A stretch of DNA of 64,000 nt from an uncultured Glaciecola sp. (GCF_937770335.1 NZ_CALJHY010000003.1:372001-436000); one strand, 5' to 3'; counted from the stretch's first letter, positions 20,628 through 31,195 are shown. A program made the numbers and translations. Notes: generated by a model from the sequence alone, not told the origin.

Positions 20628-23177
20628 ATGATTTATGCGTTTAGTTTTGATGGAACAAATGGAGTGCCCACCCCATTTTCAGTTGGGGTGCCTTTACCCA
20701 AGGGGACGTTTTGGCCTGAACAAAAATTACAAATAGTGACCGAATCTGGCGTAAACGTAATTTCGAATGTGACTCCAAGCTCTTTATGGCATGACAAATC
20801 TATTCGATGGTGTCAAATTGACGGCTACTCTGAGCAAAGCAACACGCAAAAGTATTTTATCACCAAAAGCCAAGCGACCTTATTCAAGAAACAAGACTGT
20901 GTATTTGAAAAAGATGGCACGTTTATCCTTAAATCAAAAAATTTAACGTTGCAGGTATCGACTGACTCTTTTTTATCACTAAAACAAGTCACTAACACGT
21001 CTAGTTTAGCACTTAAATTATCTCCCATATTCTCCGTGAAAGACGTCGAGACGAAGTTCACGTTGATTAATTCGACGCTGTTTACTAAAACAAGCTCGTG
21101 TAACAAGCCCCTTTACGCCACATTAAAGCAACAATATAAAACCGAGCTCAACACACCTAAAAAACATCTCTTCGTTACTGTGGAATATAAGCTTCACTAC
21201 CCGACTAACCAGCTAAAAATAAATTTATCTGTGCATAACCCCATGCCACTTATTCCGAACAATGATCAATGGGATCTTGGCAACGAAAGTAGTATTGAGC
21301 TAAGCCAGTTTGGATTAAAAATAGCATTACCTAAAGGCGGTTTCTCAGTCGCTAATACAAATGATGATAGTGACCAATTCAAAGCCATTGAGGAATGGGC
21401 GTTAGTCATAAATAACAGTGGTGGTGAAAACTGGTCATCTAAAAATCACATCGATAAAAATGGCGTTATTCCGCAAAAAGAACGCGGAGCCGTGATTATT
21501 GAAGTCGATAACAAGCAAACACATACCTATACAGAACTGCGACCGTCACTGGCATTTAACCTGTCGGATGAAGCACAATGCTTTGCAATTAATATTGATA
21601 ACATGTGGGAGAAATTCCCTCTGGAAGTATCCGTTTTACATGACCAAATGGATATCAATTTCTGTGAGAAAAAGACAGATTCTGGCATTGAATTGCAACC
21701 CGGTGAAATCAAATTTCATTCTCTCAATATCGATTTATTGCAGGCAGACGTCACCGCTAATGCTAAAACGCACGCTCCTGCGCCAACGCTTAACCCAGAT
21801 ATATTTTGCAACGCCAATACTATCCCGTGGTTAACCAAGTCAATTAGTCAAAGCCCGTTGAGCAGTATCGTTGATTTAGGACTGACGGGTGAAAGAAATT
21901 TCTTCGCTAAAAGAGAAGCAGTTGATGAATTTGGTTGGCGAAATTTTGGTGAGATTTATGCTGATCATGAAGCGGTTGGACACAAAGGGGACGATATTTT
22001 TGTCTCGCATTACAATAATCAGTATGACCCTTTGCAAGGTTTTCTAAAACAATGGGTAATTACAGGCAACCCCAAATGGAAACAATTAGCTGATGACCTC
22101 TTTGAGCACATTGTTAACATTGACATTTACCACACCGAGCTAGATAAACAGGAATATAATGGTGGGCTTTTTTGGCACACTGACCATTACGTAGAAGCTG
22201 AAACAGCGACTCATCGTACTTATTCAAAACGCCAACAAAAAGGTGTTTACGAGGATCATGCCGGCGGCGGTGGGCCAGGAAGCCATCATTGTTATACCAG
22301 TGGTCTAGCTTTGTATTATCAGCTAACTGGAAACGAGAGTGCAAAAAGCGCGGTCATCCAATTAGGCAACTGGATTACGTGTTTTTTCGAAGGCGACGGC
22401 ACCGTATTAGGCAGCTTGCTCCAATATCGAAACAGAGCGATTGTAAGAAACCCATTAACGGGTCGTTATCCTTTGGATAGAGGCGTCGCAAACTACGTAA
22501 ATGTGCTGCTTGATAGCTATGAACTCACGGCTAACCGCCAGTATGTGGCAAGAGCATCTAGCATCATTACCCAAACGTTTGACGCTACGGATATTATTGC
22601 TGAGCGAAATTTTCAGGATATTGAAAATACATGGTATTACATTGTTTTTATGCAGTCGGTTGCCAAGTATTTGTGGCTGTGCGAAACCGTTTATGGCATT
22701 GATCATGACTATGTCAGTATCAAAAAGTCATTTCTACATTACGTTGAATGGATTGCAACGCAAGAACAACCCTATTTAGTGAACCATCAGAAACTAGAAT
22801 ATCCGAATGACACGTGGACAGCACAAGACCTGCGAAAAATAATGGTACTCAACATTGCCTCAAATTATACTGACTCGCCGCACTTAAAGGAACTGATTCA
22901 ACAAAAAGTGGATAGTCTAAGGCATTATGTCGAAGACAAATTATGCAATAGTGACGAAAAAGATTTCACTCGGGTGTTAGCGTTAGTGATGCAAAATAAT
23001 ATTGGCGATATTAGTCAAATTGGCGTGACTAATAATGTTGAACCAGAGGTGACAATTGAGCATAGCACCGCCCCGTTTAGCTTTATCCGCTTCGCTGGCG
23101 GCTTCATCAAGCGTTACTCGTTAACTAGAGAATTTAAGCACCTACTTATTCGCTTTCCTCAATTGAGATTCAAGTAA
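20628..23177 (+). CDS. Exo-rhamnogalacturonan lyase-like/RIFT-barrel carbohydrate-active protein
   Basis: 849 aa; N-terminus FSFDGTNGVPTPFSVGVPLPKGTFWPEQ; HTDHYVEAETATHRTYSK...GGGGPGSHHCYTSGLALYYQLTGNE resembles PcRGLX/YetA-like lyases; no obvious signal peptide. Confidence 0.65.
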   Translation: MIYAFSFDGTNGVPTPFSVGVPLPKGTFWPEQKLQIVTESGVNVISNVTPSSLWHDKSIRWCQIDGYSEQSNTQKYFITKSQATLFKKQDCVFEKDGTFILKSKNLTLQVSTDSFLSLKQVTNTSSLALKLSPIFSVKDVETKFTLINSTLFTKTSSCNKPLYATLKQQYKTELNTPKKHLFVTVEYKLHYPTNQLKINLSVHNPMPLIPNNDQWDLGNESSIELSQFGLKIALPKGGFSVANTNDDSDQFKAIEEWALVINNSGGENWSSKNHIDKNGVIPQKERGAVIIEVDNKQTHTYTELRPSLAFNLSDEAQCFAINIDNMWEKFPLEVSVLHDQMDINFCEKKTDSGIELQPGEIKFHSLNIDLLQADVTANAKTHAPAPTLNPDIFCNANTIPWLTKSISQSPLSSIVDLGLTGERNFFAKREAVDEFGWRNFGEIYADHEAVGHKGDDIFVSHYNNQYDPLQGFLKQWVITGNPKWKQLADDLFEHIVNIDIYHTELDKQEYNGGLFWHTDHYVEAETATHRTYSKRQQKGVYEDHAGGGGPGSHHCYTSGLALYYQLTGNESAKSAVIQLGNWITCFFEGDGTVLGSLLQYRNRAIVRNPLTGRYPLDRGVANYVNVLLDSYELTANRQYVARASSIITQTFDATDIIAERNFQDIENTWYYIVFMQSVAKYLWLCETVYGIDHDYVSIKKSFLHYVEWIATQEQPYLVNHQKLEYPNDTWTAQDLRKIMVLNIASNYTDSPHLKELIQQKVDSLRHYVEDKLCNSDEKDFTRVLALVMQNNIGDISQIGVTNNVEPEVTIEHSTAPFSFIRFAGGFIKRYSLTREFKHLLIRFPQLRFK

Positions 23178-24145
23178 TGCAGCAGACAGCAGAGCAATGC
23201 AGTTTCATCATCCCTCATTTAGGCCGGGAGAATATGTTAGTTGATACCCTCACCTCAATTAGCTTGTTAGACAAAACGGCCATTGATATTGAAGTGATCA
23301 TTGTCACAAAAAACGAAAAACTGCATTTCGATGTTGCCGCACTGTCGAATAACATAACCATACATATTATTTATGCACCACAGCATGTAACTATATCAGC
23401 ACAGCGAAATTTAGGTTTTGCGCAATCGACTGGGAACGTAGTCGCCTTTTTAGATGCCGACATCAGCCTTGCGCACAATTGGCTAACTGCGCTGCGTCCA
23501 TTGCTAACCGAGCAAACAAAATTAGTTAGCGCGGTGCAAGTTGCGTCAAAAAATGCAAGCCCACTTGAAATCCTAAGAACCGAACTAAGTAATGCCAATG
23601 TCGATTGTAACGTCGAGTTTTTACCCGGTCGAAATTTACTCATGACACGCGACACTTTTATAAGCTCTGGCGGATTTCCTGAACATCTAGTGACTTGCGA
23701 AGACTATGTATTCACCCAAAAAGTGGGTGAACAAGGCAATTTATTTTATTCCACCGCGAGTGCTTATGTTCACTTAGGTGAGGATAAAGAATTTATTGAA
23801 ATGGCAAAAAAAGAAGTGTGGCGCGGCCAATCAAATTTAGCCTCGTTAAAGGGACGAGATATTGGATTGTCGGAATATCCGAGTTTCATTGCTCCTCCTG
23901 TTTTTTCTTTTGGGCTGCTATTTGCAGTACTTTTTTATGCATTGGGAATGAATGTATTAGCCACCTTAAGTATATTCGCCAGTATCAGCGTACTGGCGAT
24001 ATATGTAGGTCGACTAGTCAAGCTTGCATCACCGGCCCTTTCAACAGTAACTATTATTAAATTTTACGGTCTGTATTTTCCCGCGAGAACTTGGGGTACA
24101 ATTTTAGGCTTAATCAAACCCATTAAAACGAGTAGCCACCATTGA
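23177..24145 (+). CDS. Glycosyltransferase family 2
   Basis: CSFIIPHLGREN; RNLGFAQSTGNVVAFLDADISL; overlaps the neighbour by 1 nt. Confidence 0.88.
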   Translation: MQQTAEQCSFIIPHLGRENMLVDTLTSISLLDKTAIDIEVIIVTKNEKLHFDVAALSNNITIHIIYAPQHVTISAQRNLGFAQSTGNVVAFLDADISLAHNWLTALRPLLTEQTKLVSAVQVASKNASPLEILRTELSNANVDCNVEFLPGRNLLMTRDTFISSGGFPEHLVTCEDYVFTQKVGEQGNLFYSTASAYVHLGEDKEFIEMAKKEVWRGQSNLASLKGRDIGLSEYPSFIAPPVFSFGLLFAVLFYALGMNVLATLSIFASISVLAIYVGRLVKLASPALSTVTIIKFYGLYFPARTWGTILGLIKPIKTSSHH

Positions 24146-25281
24146 TTAATACGTCACGCAAAATGCATATATTACAGTTTATTTGTTCAACCGGATTTTA
24201 CGGTGCAGAGCGTTGGATACTCGCCCTGTGTAATAATACACAAGACCCCAATGTGACATATAGCTTGGCTGTTACCGATGAAGTGGCATCAAAAAACCTT
24301 GAAATAGCAAAACATTTTAAACGCGATTGCGGTAATGTGTTTGAGCTACCGATGGCGCATAAATTTGATTACAAAGCGGTGTCTACATTAGCTGATTACA
24401 TTACGGCAAATAACATTGATGCAGTTCACACACATGGATATAAGTCGGATGTACTTGGCGTACTGGCAGCAAAAAAGGCAGGCGTCCCCGTTATTGTGAC
24501 TCCTCATGGTTTTGAGAACGCAAAAGATATTAAGCTTCGACTGTTTATCTGGTTAGGCTGCCAAGCCATGAAATTTGCTGATCATGTCGTTCCTTTATCA
24601 CCGCAACTAGTTAAAGATTGTAAGCAATATGCTATTAAAGAGCCGCAATTAGTCTATATTCAAAACGGTGTTGATTTATCCGAAGTTGAAAAATTCAAAA
24701 ACAAACCGTTGGCATTAACTAAAGCTAAAAAACGTATTGGCTTTATAGGCCAAATGATCAGTCGTAAAAATATCATCGATTTGCTCGATGTGTTTAATGA
24801 ACTGCACAAAAAAATGGATAATGTAGAGCTAGTTTTGTTAGGTGATGGCGACTCGCGTGCCTCACTTGAACAACATACGCAAACGCTGGAGTCAAAAGAT
24901 GACATTCATTTTTTAGGTTATCGCGATGACCGACTAGACTACTTAAAGAGTTTTGATTTATTCGTAATGACATCGACATTAGAAGGTATTCCACGTTGTT
25001 TGATGGAAGCCTGTGCAATGGAAACGCCCGTTGCCGCTTATGACATTGCCGGTATCGATCAGTTGATCACTCACGAAAGCACCGGTCTATTGGCCCCTTT
25101 AGGCGATAAAGCTGCCTTATTATTGGCATGGGAAAAGATTTTACAAGATGATGATTACGCAAGGCAGTTAGGCAAAAACGCGTGCGACTATGTCAATGAA
25201 CACTATTCAGCTAAAAGAATGGCTGATGAATATGTCGCTCTATTTAACCAAGTGTTGGATAACAAGGAAGTTAGCCCATGA
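24142..25281 (+). CDS. Glycosyltransferase family 4
   Basis: GFYGAERWILAL; VIVTPHGFENAKD; GLLAPLGDKAAL; ORF-track start is TTG 24142, alternative ATG 24163. Confidence 0.88.
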   Translation: MINTSRKMHILQFICSTGFYGAERWILALCNNTQDPNVTYSLAVTDEVASKNLEIAKHFKRDCGNVFELPMAHKFDYKAVSTLADYITANNIDAVHTHGYKSDVLGVLAAKKAGVPVIVTPHGFENAKDIKLRLFIWLGCQAMKFADHVVPLSPQLVKDCKQYAIKEPQLVYIQNGVDLSEVEKFKNKPLALTKAKKRIGFIGQMISRKNIIDLLDVFNELHKKMDNVELVLLGDGDSRASLEQHTQTLESKDDIHFLGYRDDRLDYLKSFDLFVMTSTLEGIPRCLMEACAMETPVAAYDIAGIDQLITHESTGLLAPLGDKAALLLAWEKILQDDDYARQLGKNACDYVNEHYSAKRMADEYVALFNQVLDNKEVSP

Positions 25282-26285
25282 AGAATAAACCTGAATTAGT
25301 CTTTATACTTACCGTAGATACCGAAGAAGAATGGGATTGGGACGGCCCATTCCCAGAAAAAGACTTTTCAGTTAAAAATTTAGCTAAAATACCGGCATTC
25401 CAATCATTTTGTGAAGAGCGCGGTATTCGCCCATGCTATTTTGTCGATTATGCGGCAGCCAAAGGTGCTGTCGAAAATAAAGTATTTGAAAATGCGATAA
25501 AACAAAACACGTGCGAGTTGGGCGCTCATTTGCACCCATGGGCAAACCCGCCGTATTTTGACAAACCAAATGAAGCCAATTCACACGTAGTTAACCTGCC
25601 GATTGAACAAGTAGAAGCCAAGCTGGATGAGTTAGTCTCTATTTTTGTAACAGAATTTGATTATCAACCAACCTCGTTCAGAACTGGCCGCTGGGGTATT
25701 TCTGAGGCTATTATGCAGCTGTTGTGGTCACGTGGCTTTACCGTTGATTCCAGCGTATATCCCTATTATTCAAATGAGTTCTTCACCTGCCAAGGCTCAC
25801 CTATTGGTGCTTACTGGCCGGATGCAAACAACGTTCTTTGCGCTGGGGATCAGCGCAATATAATGGAAATACAAGCAAGTGTCGGTTTTAACAGAAAGTA
25901 CTTTTCATTAGCCAATGTTGTTCACCACGCTGCAGAATCAGCACCGTTAAAGTACTTAAAAACGGTTAGCATGTTTTGGCATTCGAATATGCTCAGAAAA
26001 ATTTATATGAGCCCTGAAGTAACGGAAGCCAAAGATATGGTTGCACTTGCCCACAAGATGCATGAAAACGGCTCGCCGTTTATTAACATGTTTTTTCACA
26101 GTTCAAACCTGATCGTTAATGGTACTGGCTTTTTTAATGTTAAGAATCCATTTGACGTCATTTGTTCAAGGATAGATGAAGTAATCGATACGCTTTCTAA
26201 GGACTACACCTTGAATTTTATGACATTAAAAGAAGCACAGGTGTACTTTTCACAAAATCCAACGATGTTAAATTTACATGATTGA
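25278..26285 (+). CDS. Polysaccharide deacetylase family protein
   Basis: LTVDTEEEWDWDGPFPEKDF; GAHLHPWANPP; TSFRTGRWGIS; 4-nt overlap with upstream gene. Confidence 0.85.
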   Translation: MKNKPELVFILTVDTEEEWDWDGPFPEKDFSVKNLAKIPAFQSFCEERGIRPCYFVDYAAAKGAVENKVFENAIKQNTCELGAHLHPWANPPYFDKPNEANSHVVNLPIEQVEAKLDELVSIFVTEFDYQPTSFRTGRWGISEAIMQLLWSRGFTVDSSVYPYYSNEFFTCQGSPIGAYWPDANNVLCAGDQRNIMEIQASVGFNRKYFSLANVVHHAAESAPLKYLKTVSMFWHSNMLRKIYMSPEVTEAKDMVALAHKMHENGSPFINMFFHSSNLIVNGTGFFNVKNPFDVICSRIDEVIDTLSKDYTLNFMTLKEAQVYFSQNPTMLNLHD

Positions 26286-27339
26286 AGTAAAACAACTTAA
26301 CCGTAGTGACCAAAAAATATGGGACGACTACGTAAACACGTCGACTAAAACAACCCCTTATCACCGATTTGCTTGGGGCCAAGCAGTGGAACATAGCTAT
26401 GGCTTTGAAACGCTTTATGTTGGCGCTTTTCACGAAAACAAATTGATTGGGGTAATGCCCTTAATTCGGATGGGAATGCCGTTCAGACAAAAGAGTTTAG
26501 TCTCACTACCCTATTGCGATGGCGCCGGCGCCGTTGCCGACACACAAAAGGCGCTGAGCGCTTTGATAGCTTTTGCTACAAATGACCTAACAAAGGGAAC
26601 TCAAGAGCCTGTTGAGTTGCGTCATGCCGATACAACGACAGTCGAACCCGAAACACTGGTTAATGGTCAAAAAGTGAGAATGTTGCTGAGTCTTGCAGCA
26701 TCCCCTGACGAACAAATGGCTAACTTCAAATCAAAATTACGCAGCCAAATTAGAAAAGCAGAAAAAAACGGTCTTACATCAACGGTTATTGTGTATAACG
26801 ACACTGACAGTTTTGCCCAGCATATGGATGAATTCTATGCGGTTATCGCCGGTAATATGCGGTTATTGGGCTCCCCAATTCATTCCAAAACCTGGTTTAT
26901 GTCAGTGCTACGTGAGTATGCTGATAATGCCTACATGGTGCTCGTATATAAAGAAAAGATAGTGGTCGGTGGTGGCATTGTGCTGCTTAACAACAACACA
27001 GCCTCAATACCATGGGCCTCAACCAATGCAGAGTACAATCGACTAGCACCCAATATGCTGTTGTATTGGGCGGTGCTAAGTGAAGCGATTACTAAAGGTG
27101 CCCAAGTATTCGACTTTGGGCGTTCAACGGTTAACGAAGGTACGTATAATTTTAAGAAACAATGGGGTAGTCAGCCTGCGCCATTGCATTGGGCGACTTA
27201 TAAGAATGGCGTTCAACAGGACGTTTTGGATATTGGTAAGTCAAAGCTTCGTGAGTTAGTAGAGCAAATTTGGCGCAAGCTACCACTTTCTTTAGTTAAC
27301 TTTGTTGGGCCACGAGTTAGAAAATTTATCAGTTTGTGA
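26278..27339 (+). CDS. FemAB family XrtA/PEP-CTERM-associated protein (intact)
   Basis: FKSKLRSQIRKAEKNGL; HSKTWFMSVLREY; VFDFGRSTVNEGTYNFKKQWG. Confidence 0.9.
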   Translation: MIEVKQLNRSDQKIWDDYVNTSTKTTPYHRFAWGQAVEHSYGFETLYVGAFHENKLIGVMPLIRMGMPFRQKSLVSLPYCDGAGAVADTQKALSALIAFATNDLTKGTQEPVELRHADTTTVEPETLVNGQKVRMLLSLAASPDEQMANFKSKLRSQIRKAEKNGLTSTVIVYNDTDSFAQHMDEFYAVIAGNMRLLGSPIHSKTWFMSVLREYADNAYMVLVYKEKIVVGGGIVLLNNNTASIPWASTNAEYNRLAPNMLLYWAVLSEAITKGAQVFDFGRSTVNEGTYNFKKQWGSQPAPLHWATYKNGVQQDVLDIGKSKLRELVEQIWRKLPLSLVNFVGPRVRKFISL

Positions 27340-27654
27340 CTGTGAATTGGTAATGTCGTCTTACGACTTAAATAGAACAAAACGTTTGGGTGTTTTTTTA
27401 ATACTTAATGCAAAAATAATCATTTCCACAACAAACAGAACAAGTTTAAAAAAGCAATTAATACCTTTCCAATTATTAATAAAAATCACTATAAATCAAT
27501 AAACTAAATAAAAACAGCTTTCGAAATATTAACAAGCATCTTATTTTTTGTATTTTTAAAAATACCTTAGTATTGATGTAATACTCCTAAATTATACCTA
27601 ATCAATTATTATCTCTTCAGCGAACATTAAGCGGTAATTCTGAGGTAGGTAATT

Positions 27655-29109
27655 ATGAAATTTATTCCAAGTAATTTAAAAGCAGCAATCGTTGTAGGGC
27701 TGAGCATTGCTCTTTTTGCCTGCGGTTCAACTGAAGGGGAAGAAGCTGGAGTCGATGGCTCGACGCCGGCTCCAGTGGATGCGCCACCGCCGGTGGATCC
27801 AGCTCCGCCTGAAGCACCAGCGCCTACTCCTCCTCCTGAGGAAACAACACCACCGCCGCCTGAGGAACCAGCGCCAGCACCACCGCCTCCGCCTGATGAA
27901 CCATCTACGGACCCAAAACAATTACTTTTTGATGAAGATCTTGCAAAACTATTAATCCAATCAAAACCAAACGACATTAATTTGCCATTAGGATTACAAG
28001 CGGCTTTTGATATCGAATACCTTGGGAGTTTTAGAATGCTTGCAGGTGGCCGGTCAACCTCTGACTACGCAATAGGCACTCTTGGGCACAATGCGCAGAG
28101 CAACAGTCTATATATGGCGGGGCATGCCCAACATAATGCAATTGCAGAGTTTGAAATACCGGAGATTCTGTCGTTCGACGAAAATATTGAAAATATAATT
28201 AAAGCGAACGTATTTCAGGATTACGTAACAATTCTTGATAAAAAAGATATCGGCAACCAAACAAATAGAATAACCGGTATACTAAACTATAAAGACAGTA
28301 TGCTGGTCACTTCAGAAATTTGGTATGACGGTGGGGGCTCGAACCGAGATAATCTTCAAGTATTTGCAACCCCTAACAATCTCACTTCGTCTAGCTATAA
28401 AGGGCTGTTACAAATTGATGGTGGTGCTCTAGCTGCAGGATATATGTCAAAAGTTCCGGACGAATTAGTCTCTGCATTAGGGGGTGAGTATATAGTAGGA
28501 TGGGCGTCCAATTACTCAATTACATCTAGGTACTCACAAGGTCCGAGCTTATATATTTTTAACCCTCAAGAATCTTTAGATGCGGTAGTAACTGTCGATA
28601 AAGAGATATCTACAACACCTATAATGGTATTCCCTTTAGAACCCGGCAAGGAATTAGTTCCAGGGGGATCTGAGTATAAGATGGAAATATCTCCCATTTG
28701 GGGACCACTCTCCAAAGTAAAGTACGGTTTTATCGTTCCTGGAACTGAGCTGTTTATGGCTATAGGAGGGTCAGGTGGGATTCACAGCGGTATTGGGTAT
28801 AAGATAACACAAGACAATGGCGACCATTGCGATGGTCAATGCACATATGAGGCTAAAGACAACTATAATTATTTTTGGCTCTTTAATATTAATGATATGT
28901 TGAACGCTAGTGAACCTTGGTTAGTCAAACCCGTTAGTTATGGTAAGTGGAGTCATCCTTACGATAACGGTGGTGAACATTCAGTCACTGGGGCTACGTA
29001 TAATCAGGAATCATCAACCTTGTATATGACACTCGATAAGGCCGGACAAGTTGGCGATTATGACACGCCCCCTCTAATACTGGCATACAGAATCGAATTG
29101 AAGCAATAA
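27655..29109 (+). CDS. Lipoprotein with Pro/Glu-rich linker and unknown C-terminal domain
   Basis: Lipobox ALFACGS; PPPEETTPPPPEEPAPAPPPPPDEP linker; remainder unrecognised. Confidence 0.75.
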   Translation: MKFIPSNLKAAIVVGLSIALFACGSTEGEEAGVDGSTPAPVDAPPPVDPAPPEAPAPTPPPEETTPPPPEEPAPAPPPPPDEPSTDPKQLLFDEDLAKLLIQSKPNDINLPLGLQAAFDIEYLGSFRMLAGGRSTSDYAIGTLGHNAQSNSLYMAGHAQHNAIAEFEIPEILSFDENIENIIKANVFQDYVTILDKKDIGNQTNRITGILNYKDSMLVTSEIWYDGGGSNRDNLQVFATPNNLTSSSYKGLLQIDGGALAAGYMSKVPDELVSALGGEYIVGWASNYSITSRYSQGPSLYIFNPQESLDAVVTVDKEISTTPIMVFPLEPGKELVPGGSEYKMEISPIWGPLSKVKYGFIVPGTELFMAIGGSGGIHSGIGYKITQDNGDHCDGQCTYEAKDNYNYFWLFNINDMLNASEPWLVKPVSYGKWSHPYDNGGEHSVTGATYNQESSTLYMTLDKAGQVGDYDTPPLILAYRIELKQ

Positions 29110-29319
29110 AAGCAACGTGCAAACACTTTAGTGCTTTGGGTCGCCTATTTGTTACATGATTTAAAAGTAAGACAGTGTTTAAATTAATGCTAGGTATAGA
29201 GACGGTGAAAAGCATCCAGAATTAAATTATGCTTCTAACATTAATACAATGTGTCTGTCCGGCGAAAAACGACTAGTCTAGTTTCACATTCTATGGCAGA
29301 ATTTGCCTGATAGCTGGCT

Positions 29320-29464
29320 CTAGCTTCTTAGCTTGGATAGCAAGGACTTCAGGTAATCGAACGGAACCAGCTTATTGCTTTTGCTGTTTCGATAATTGAA
29401 TAAAGCTCGGCACTGGCAAAAGCACACCATTGTCGGTTTGTGAGAATAAGCATGCTTTCCTGTT
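29320..29464 (-). pseudogene. IS66-type transposase C-terminal remnant
   Basis: Reading across two frameshifts: RKACLFSQTDNG/AFASAELYSIIETAKA/NKLVPFDYLKSLLSKL, resembling the IS66 tail RKNWLFS...ASAxLYSLIETAKANGLEPxxYLxxLxxxL. Confidence 0.65.
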
Positions 29465-29543
29465 ATGTTGATATCAACATAGGCCGAATTACGTGCGGTT
29501 ACCATCGTAAAGTGCTTATTTAAAAGTACTTTACGTTACATAA

Positions 29544-30558
29544 TCAAAGATTTTCTAAGAACACTAATATATCTTCGCTTTGTGCGTTAATACTTGATTT
29601 CGCACTAATGCTAACTACCAACAGTTTTGCAAGCGCCTCTCGCTTCGTTTTAATGTCAGATTACATATATTGATGAGTTCTTTTGAGCTTCAAATGTCCA
29701 AGACACAGTGCTATCGCTGTCAAATCAAAGCTGGCTTGAAATAGTTGTGTGGCTGTTATGTGTCGAAAAAAGTGTGGTTATATGAGTCTATTTTTCAGCG
29801 AAGGACCCGTTTGACTTGGTTTGCTAACGACGCAACCCAAACGTTGTTTAGCACCGAATTTAGAGATAACTTCGCCATGACGATTGGGGATCAATACTGC
29901 CATTGGACACTTTGGTAACTCTACTAACCATCGCTTTAATTGAAGTAATGTTAGCGCCTACATTGGCACAATACGCTCTTTACGGTTTTTACCAAAAAAA
30001 TGAATGGCTTTTTGTCGCGCTGGATACACATCTTTCACTAGTAACTTAACCAGATCCTGTAATCTTGCTCCTGTGTTGTATAGGAGTAAGAGCATTACAT
30101 AGTTCCTGCAACTGCGCCAACAAGTCCGGTCTGGTGCGTTGTGCAATATGTCAATTTCACCCTTTGTTAAGTAACCAAAGGTAAAATAATATTGTAGATT
30201 TAAAAGGATTGCCAATACAGGTTGCATATCCGCCAATAAACTTGGTTTATGAGTAATAGCAAAACGTAAAAATGAGCGTATCGCAATTAAACGCGCATTA
30301 CGAGTTTACATTTTTTTTGCGCTCATCTTCTAAGTATTGCAAAAAATAAGACTATATCCGCGTTAATATCATTAAAGAGAGGGTCAAGATCCACTTTATA
30401 TGCTGATTGGTAATTTAAAGTAAAAATAACTTAAAGGTATCGCGATAAGGTCTAACAGTATTCTTGCTTAGGCAGCGTTCGTTAATAATGCAGTAAAAAA
30501 AGTAACGTTTGAACGAACTGGCTAAATCTGTGCATGTTGCAATAGTGTGTGTTTTCAT
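29544..30558 (-). pseudogene. Eroded tyrosine recombinase/integrase
   Basis: RBS AGGAGG then MKTHTIATCTDLASSFKRYFFYCIINERCLSKNTVRPYRDTFKLFL; later NARLIAIRSFLRFAITHKP; LLLLYNTGARLQDLVKL; GKNRKERIVPM*; PHFFRHITATQLFQASFDLTAIALCLGHLKLKRTHQYM*SDIKTKREALAKL. Several frameshifts and in-frame stops. Confidence 0.9.
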
Positions 30559-31195
30559 AATGCACCTCCTTCGTTACTATATTTCGCGAACTTGTGCACT
30601 GCTATCGAACTCAACTTCGTAACTGCAGTAGTTTACCAGTGAGTGTTGCTAGCTTTTTTATGCCAGAGATAGCACGATAGTTGAGTCGCCTTAGTATTTA
30701 TGTCTTCATCATTTTTTACCAAGCCAGTGCACGTTGGCAAACAAAGGTATTTAGTAAGTCATATAATTTAAGCAAACGGCCACTGAGTGTATTTGCAGTG
30801 CAAGTTTCTTCTCTTAATACATTGAAAGAGTGGCCTGCGGAGCTTATATTTAATGGCTGCTGATTATCGAACTCACAGAATGAAGTGGCATAGTTAATTT
30901 GGCCACCTAACAAGAGATTGTTATGATATGTGTTTGAAACATGGGTGGTTACCTTGCAGATTTAAAAGAACCACTATTATGTGTGGTAAAAATTAATGTG
31001 CATTACTAGATAACAGGAAACCGCGCATAATTTAACCCAAACGCAATTACACTAAATATAAACCTGCGCCGACTGCAAGTTAGCCACTTCAGCCTAAACA
31101 TGACCTGTTGCATAGAACAGGCTTATGGTTTATTTTATAGCACATAGCCTCTCCTATTGACAAGTTGATGATTTCTTAATTTGATTAATAGATAG

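Noticed and set aside
20825-22706. Several 60-110 aa ORFs antisense or in alternate frames within the lyase-like gene
   Set aside because: No RBS context or recognisable motifs; expected chance ORFs inside a long coding gene.
27627-27977. Gly/Ser-rich and Arg-rich ORFs opposite or overlapping the lipoprotein gene (27627-27977, 27707-27955, 27727-27921)
   Set aside because: These are shadow ORFs from the low-complexity Pro-codon repeats of the real gene.
29958-30236. Treating the 92-aa integrase ORF as a functional small recombinase
   Set aside because: It is only the middle part of a collinear frameshifted integrase; catalytic C-terminal residues lie beyond its stop.
30681-30913. Overlapping ORFs 30681-30863 (+) and 30716-30913 (-) as genes
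   Set aside because: No family resemblance recognised; they lie in a decayed region and overlap on opposite strands.
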